A stretch of 52,251 bases of DNA from Saprospirales bacterium (GTDB taxonomy: Bacteria; Bacteroidota; Bacteroidia; Chitinophagales; Saprospiraceae). How positions within the stretch are numbered: position 1 is the stretch's first letter; each line of letters begins with the position of its first letter. The notes beneath the pieces are model-generated. The model was not told the DNA's origin. It made no database searches and worked only from the letters and a program-made list of their open reading frames with translations. Location: assembly GCA_002698985.1 (NCBI GenBank), contig PAAY01000091.1:1-52251 (forward strand), written 5' to 3'. The translations under genes and the position numbers were made by a program. This document shows, one piece after another, positions 49,508 through 52,251 of the stretch.

Positions 49508-51670
49508 CTATCTAAATAAAGTCACATTCCCCTTCTTCGCAAAATGGAGGCCGCCGAAGCAGGTCAATTCCACGTAATAGCCATAGACATCGGGGGGCAG
49601 GGCTTTGCCCCGGAAAGTGCCGTCCCAGCCCTGGCCGGGGGTGCTGGATTCGAAGACTTTCTCGCCCCAGCGGTCGTAAACGATAACGTTGATCTCGGCA
49701 ATGTTGCTGCCCATCACACGGAAACTGTCGTTCAGACCGTCGCCGTTGGGCGAGAAGGCTGTGGGTATGAAGATGAAAGGCTCTTCACAAAGCGTCAGCA
49801 CCACAATGGTCACCGTCCGGGTGGCCACGCAGCCATTGGCATCGGTCACGGTCAGTGTGTACACCGTTTCCTCCGTTGGGCTGGCCACGGTGTTGTGAAT
49901 CTCCGGATTGTCGAGCCCCTCTGCGGGTGACCAATGGTAGGTGTAGTTGGGATTGTAAGTGGCCATCAGCTGCACCGACTGCCCCTCCAGTATGGTGTCG
50001 ATTACCGGACTCACGTCCACGAAAGGTGAGACGATGACCGTGACCTGTTTTTCGATCACGCAAAAGCCCTCCGCATCGGTGATGGTTACGGAATAGGTGG
50101 TCGTGCTGTCGGGTGTCGCCAGCGGATTGGGGCTGGTGGGATCGTCCAGCGAAGTGGCCGGTTGCCACAGCCAGGTGGCGTCGGAAAACTGGTTGTCGGG
50201 GTTGAGGTGCACCCCGCCGGCGGCGATGCAGATGCCCAGGCTGTCCTCCAGGTTGGGGTCGTCGAGGAAGCTGGCGTCGAATTCCTGCACCAGGGTGTCC
50301 ATACAGCCATTGCCGGAGGTGACAACCAGCGTGAGCGTTGCCAGGCCTTCCTCCGTCAGCGCAAATACCGGATTTTTTTCGTCGGAATGGAGCGTGGTGT
50401 TGCCCACCGTCAGTTGCCAGTCGTAAGCGGCAATGTTCGTCAGCGTGTCGATGGATGAGTCGGTGATCTGCAGGGTCAGGCTGTCCACGCAGTCGGCCTG
50501 CTCCAGCTCGAAATCCGCAAACAGGGAATGCGGCAGCAGGTGCACCTCGCTGAAAAAGGTATCGGTACAGGGTGAGCCGGGCTCAGCTATCAGCATGATG
50601 GTGTAAAGGCCGGTATCGGGATAAGTGAAGACCGGATTTTCCTCGATGGAAGTGGCGCTGCCATTGGGCCAGTCGAAATACCACAGGTAGTTCTCGGCGT
50701 TGTTGCTCTGGTTCTGGAAAGCCACCGTCAGCCCCTCGCAAATGACTTCCGGTGCAAAAAACGAGGAGGTCACCTCTCCGCAATCCCCCACGTTCACCTG
50801 GTAGTCCCTTCGGCTGACGCCAATCAGTTCCCCATTGCGGTATTCCTCCACACAGATGCCGATGACAAACTGCCCGTTGATGACGGGTGTGCCGGTGAGC
50901 AGGCCAGTCTGAGGATCGATGGTCATGGGTACGCCGCCCATGCCGGCGTTCAGCATGTCGTTTACGCCGTAATTACCCAGCCAGGGCACTGTGTCGTAAG
51001 GCGGAAAGTTTGGCGGTTGCGGCATGGGATTGCCGGGGTCGGCACCCATGAGCGGGTTGCAGAGCCGGTACACCAGCGAATCCCCGTCGGGGTCCACCGC
51101 AGACTGGTCAATCTGAAAGGGCTGGTTGACACAAAGGAAGAGCGGTGGCCAATTGTTGAACTGCGGGCTGCTGTTGCATTCCAGCAGCGCCTGGTCACCG
51201 ATGTTGATGCTGTAAGTGGCCCCCACATCCAGCGGCTCCACCAGGTTGACGATGGTCTGGTTGCGGCAGCAGCGCTGATACACCAACTGATAGCCCCCCG
51301 GCTGGTAGGGCAGGGTTATGACGGTGGAATAGTAAGTGGTGTGCACACAAACATCCGGCGGCACGGTGAAGCATTCATTGTCCAAAGTGGGATCCAGGGT
51401 GTCGTTCAGGATGGGGTCCCAGCCCACCAGTTCCTGAAACAGGAAGTTGTTGTTGGCATCGAACACCCCAATGGAGGCGGGGTCATCGAACCAGGCCGCC
51501 GGCGAGCCATAGTAACAATCCCGGAAGATGGTCAGCGTAACCTGGTACTGGTTGTTGCCCAGGCAGGTATAAGTCATCTCCCCACCAACGATGTGGGTGG
51601 CGTGGGCTTGGTTGCGAAGGCAGAAGAAGGCGATGATTAAAAAGGAAATACGAATAATTCTCTGAGCCAT
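49508..51670 (-). CDS. T9SS type B surface protein with PKD domains
   Basis: A 720-residue secreted protein. The signal peptide begins MAQRIIRISFLIIAFFCL; the next segment ATHIVGGEMTYTCLGNNQYQV is a Bacteroidota-specific N-terminal motif. Then come several Ig/PKD-like domains (YLWYFDWPNGSATSIEENP, AYDWQLTVGNTTLHS, TWLWQPATSLDDP and YHWSPAEGLDNPEI). The C-terminal domain (about 625-720, FIPTAFSPNGDGLNDSFRV... GKALPPDVYGYYVELTC) is a gliding-motility-associated sorting domain for type IX secretion. It probably acts as an adhesin or matrix protein. An in-frame upstream ATG (51730) would place 20 extra hydrophilic residues before the signal peptide. Confidence 0.92.
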   Translation of the reverse strand: MAQRIIRISFLIIAFFCLRNQAHATHIVGGEMTYTCLGNNQYQVTLTIFRDCYYGSPAAWFDDPASIGVFDANNNFLFQELVGWDPILNDTLDPTLDNECFTVPPDVCVHTTYYSTVITLPYQPGGYQLVYQRCCRNQTIVNLVEPLDVGATYSINIGDQALLECNSSPQFNNWPPLFLCVNQPFQIDQSAVDPDGDSLVYRLCNPLMGADPGNPMPQPPNFPPYDTVPWLGNYGVNDMLNAGMGGVPMTIDPQTGLLTGTPVINGQFVIGICVEEYRNGELIGVSRRDYQVNVGDCGEVTSSFFAPEVICEGLTVAFQNQSNNAENYLWYFDWPNGSATSIEENPVFTYPDTGLYTIMLIAEPGSPCTDTFFSEVHLLPHSLFADFELEQADCVDSLTLQITDSSIDTLTNIAAYDWQLTVGNTTLHSDEKNPVFALTEEGLATLTLVVTSGNGCMDTLVQEFDASFLDDPNLEDSLGICIAAGGVHLNPDNQFSDATWLWQPATSLDDPTSPNPLATPDSTTTYSVTITDAEGFCVIEKQVTVIVSPFVDVSPVIDTILEGQSVQLMATYNPNYTYHWSPAEGLDNPEIHNTVASPTEETVYTLTVTDANGCVATRTVTIVVLTLCEEPFIFIPTAFSPNGDGLNDSFRVMGSNIAEINVIVYDRWGEKVFESSTPGQGWDGTFRGKALPPDVYGYYVELTCFGGLHFAKKGNVTLFR

Positions 51671-51730
51671 GTTCTTTGGAATGTTGGGTGAAGATAAGGG
51701 ATTGGTGGAAACGTTTAGGTTCAACATCAT

Positions 51731-51815
51731 CTAAAATCAGTCAGATAATAATTTTCCTATTTTGCTCAATTTTTATCTGAAGTATGATCTGTTGTTTTTT
51801 TTGTGAATTAATTAG
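51731..51815. other. Upstream region of T9SS type B gene
   Basis: An AT-rich stretch with many T and A runs, likely promoter-bearing, but no full consensus promoter was identified. Confidence 0.35.
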
Positions 51816-52251
51816 TTGTCAGAATCGCGGATTGAACGGATTCCGGGATTACACGGATATTGATAAGTAGCCCTGGATCAACGCAATCCCATAATCCGAT
51901 TCATCAGTGATTCAGACATAATTCATTGTCAGAATCGCGGATTGAACGGATTCCGGGATTACACGGATTTCGTCAAGTAGCCCTGGATCAGCGCAATCCC
52001 ATAATCCGATTCATCCGTGATTCAGACATAATTCATTGTCAGAATCGCGGATTGAACGGATTCCGGGATTACACGGATATTGATAAGTAGCCCTGGATCA
52101 GCGCAATCCAAAAATCCGATTCATCAGTGATTCAGACATAATTCATAGTCAGAATCGCGGATTGAACGGATTACGGGATTACACGGATATTGATAAGTAG
52201 CCCTGGATCAGCGCAATCCAAAAATCCGATTCATCAGTGATTCAGACATAA
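51816..52251. repeat. Four tandem 110-bp palindromic repeats
   Basis: Units start at 51816, 51926, 52036 and 52146 (the last cut by the window end after 106 nt), exactly 110 bp apart. Each begins TTGTCAGAATCGCGGATT (the last copy TAGTC) and ends TCAGTGATTCAGACATAATTC or close to it. The two ends of a unit are inverted with respect to each other (17 of 21 positions: GAATCGCGGATTG... against the complement of ...CAGTGATTC). Copy 2 differs mainly near its centre (TTCGTCAAG for TATTGATAAG); copies 3 and 4 share AAAAATCC where 1 and 2 have CATAATCC. Confidence 0.95.

Noticed and set aside
51816-52251. CRISPR-like array
   Set aside because: The units are 110 bp, contiguous and almost identical throughout, with no unique spacers and no cas gene nearby.

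Overview
The window looks like the chromosome of a Bacteroidota bacterium, most likely of the Saprospiraceae type. The reasons are SusC/SusD pairs, type IX secretion sorting domains (type A and type B), gliding-motility-associated C-terminal domains, choice-of-anchor L and SprB-like modules, DUF4199 proteins, a metal-ligand-free dihydroorotase homologue, and three full matches to the Bacteroidota promoter TTTG-N19-21-TANNTTTG. No rRNA, tRNA, phage or intact insertion sequence was recognised.

Layout. 1-13.7 kb (minus strand) is an outer-membrane uptake locus. It holds a canonical SusC and SusD, a terminator, a 1131-residue FG-GAP/ASPIC-UnbV lipoprotein, a small lipoprotein, a DUF4143-type ATPase preceded by two long palindromes, and a second, divergent SusC-like barrel. 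14-25.8 kb (plus) holds secreted proteins: a two-lobed aspartic protease with PDZ, a 2311-residue adhesin with 15 Ig-like repeats, a T9SS type A protein whose stop codon abuts a 184-bp palindromic MITE-like element, and a CotH-kinase-like protein. 25.9-30.7 kb (minus) carries a family 2 glycosyltransferase, two DUF4199 membrane proteins, a pseudo-dihydroorotase and an uncharacterised membrane protein. 30.7-44.7 kb is mixed housekeeping: ACC-deaminase-like PLP enzyme, S9 peptidase, rRNA pseudouridine synthase, DEAD-box helicase, DnaB, DeoC, SPOR protein, DapD, M42 peptidase and a flippase. 44.8-47.8 kb (minus) is a three-gene cluster of two MbnP-like lipoproteins and a di-heme peroxidase of the CCP/MauG/MbnH group. 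48.1-51.7 kb (minus) holds a DUF58 protein and a T9SS type B surface protein. The window ends in four 110-bp tandem repeats.

Intergenic DNA is unusual. Many gaps, often right after a stop codon, hold short tandem repeats (period 7, 9 or 10) joined to GC-rich hairpins, and blocks of these recur in several gaps in either orientation. One gap also holds the decayed tail of a type IX secretion cargo gene.

The best candidates for unusual biology are the MbnP/MbnH-like cluster, the palindrome-associated ATPase lodged in the SusC locus, the palindromic element at a stop codon, and the mosaic intergenic repeats. All functions are inferred from sequence motifs; no database search was run.
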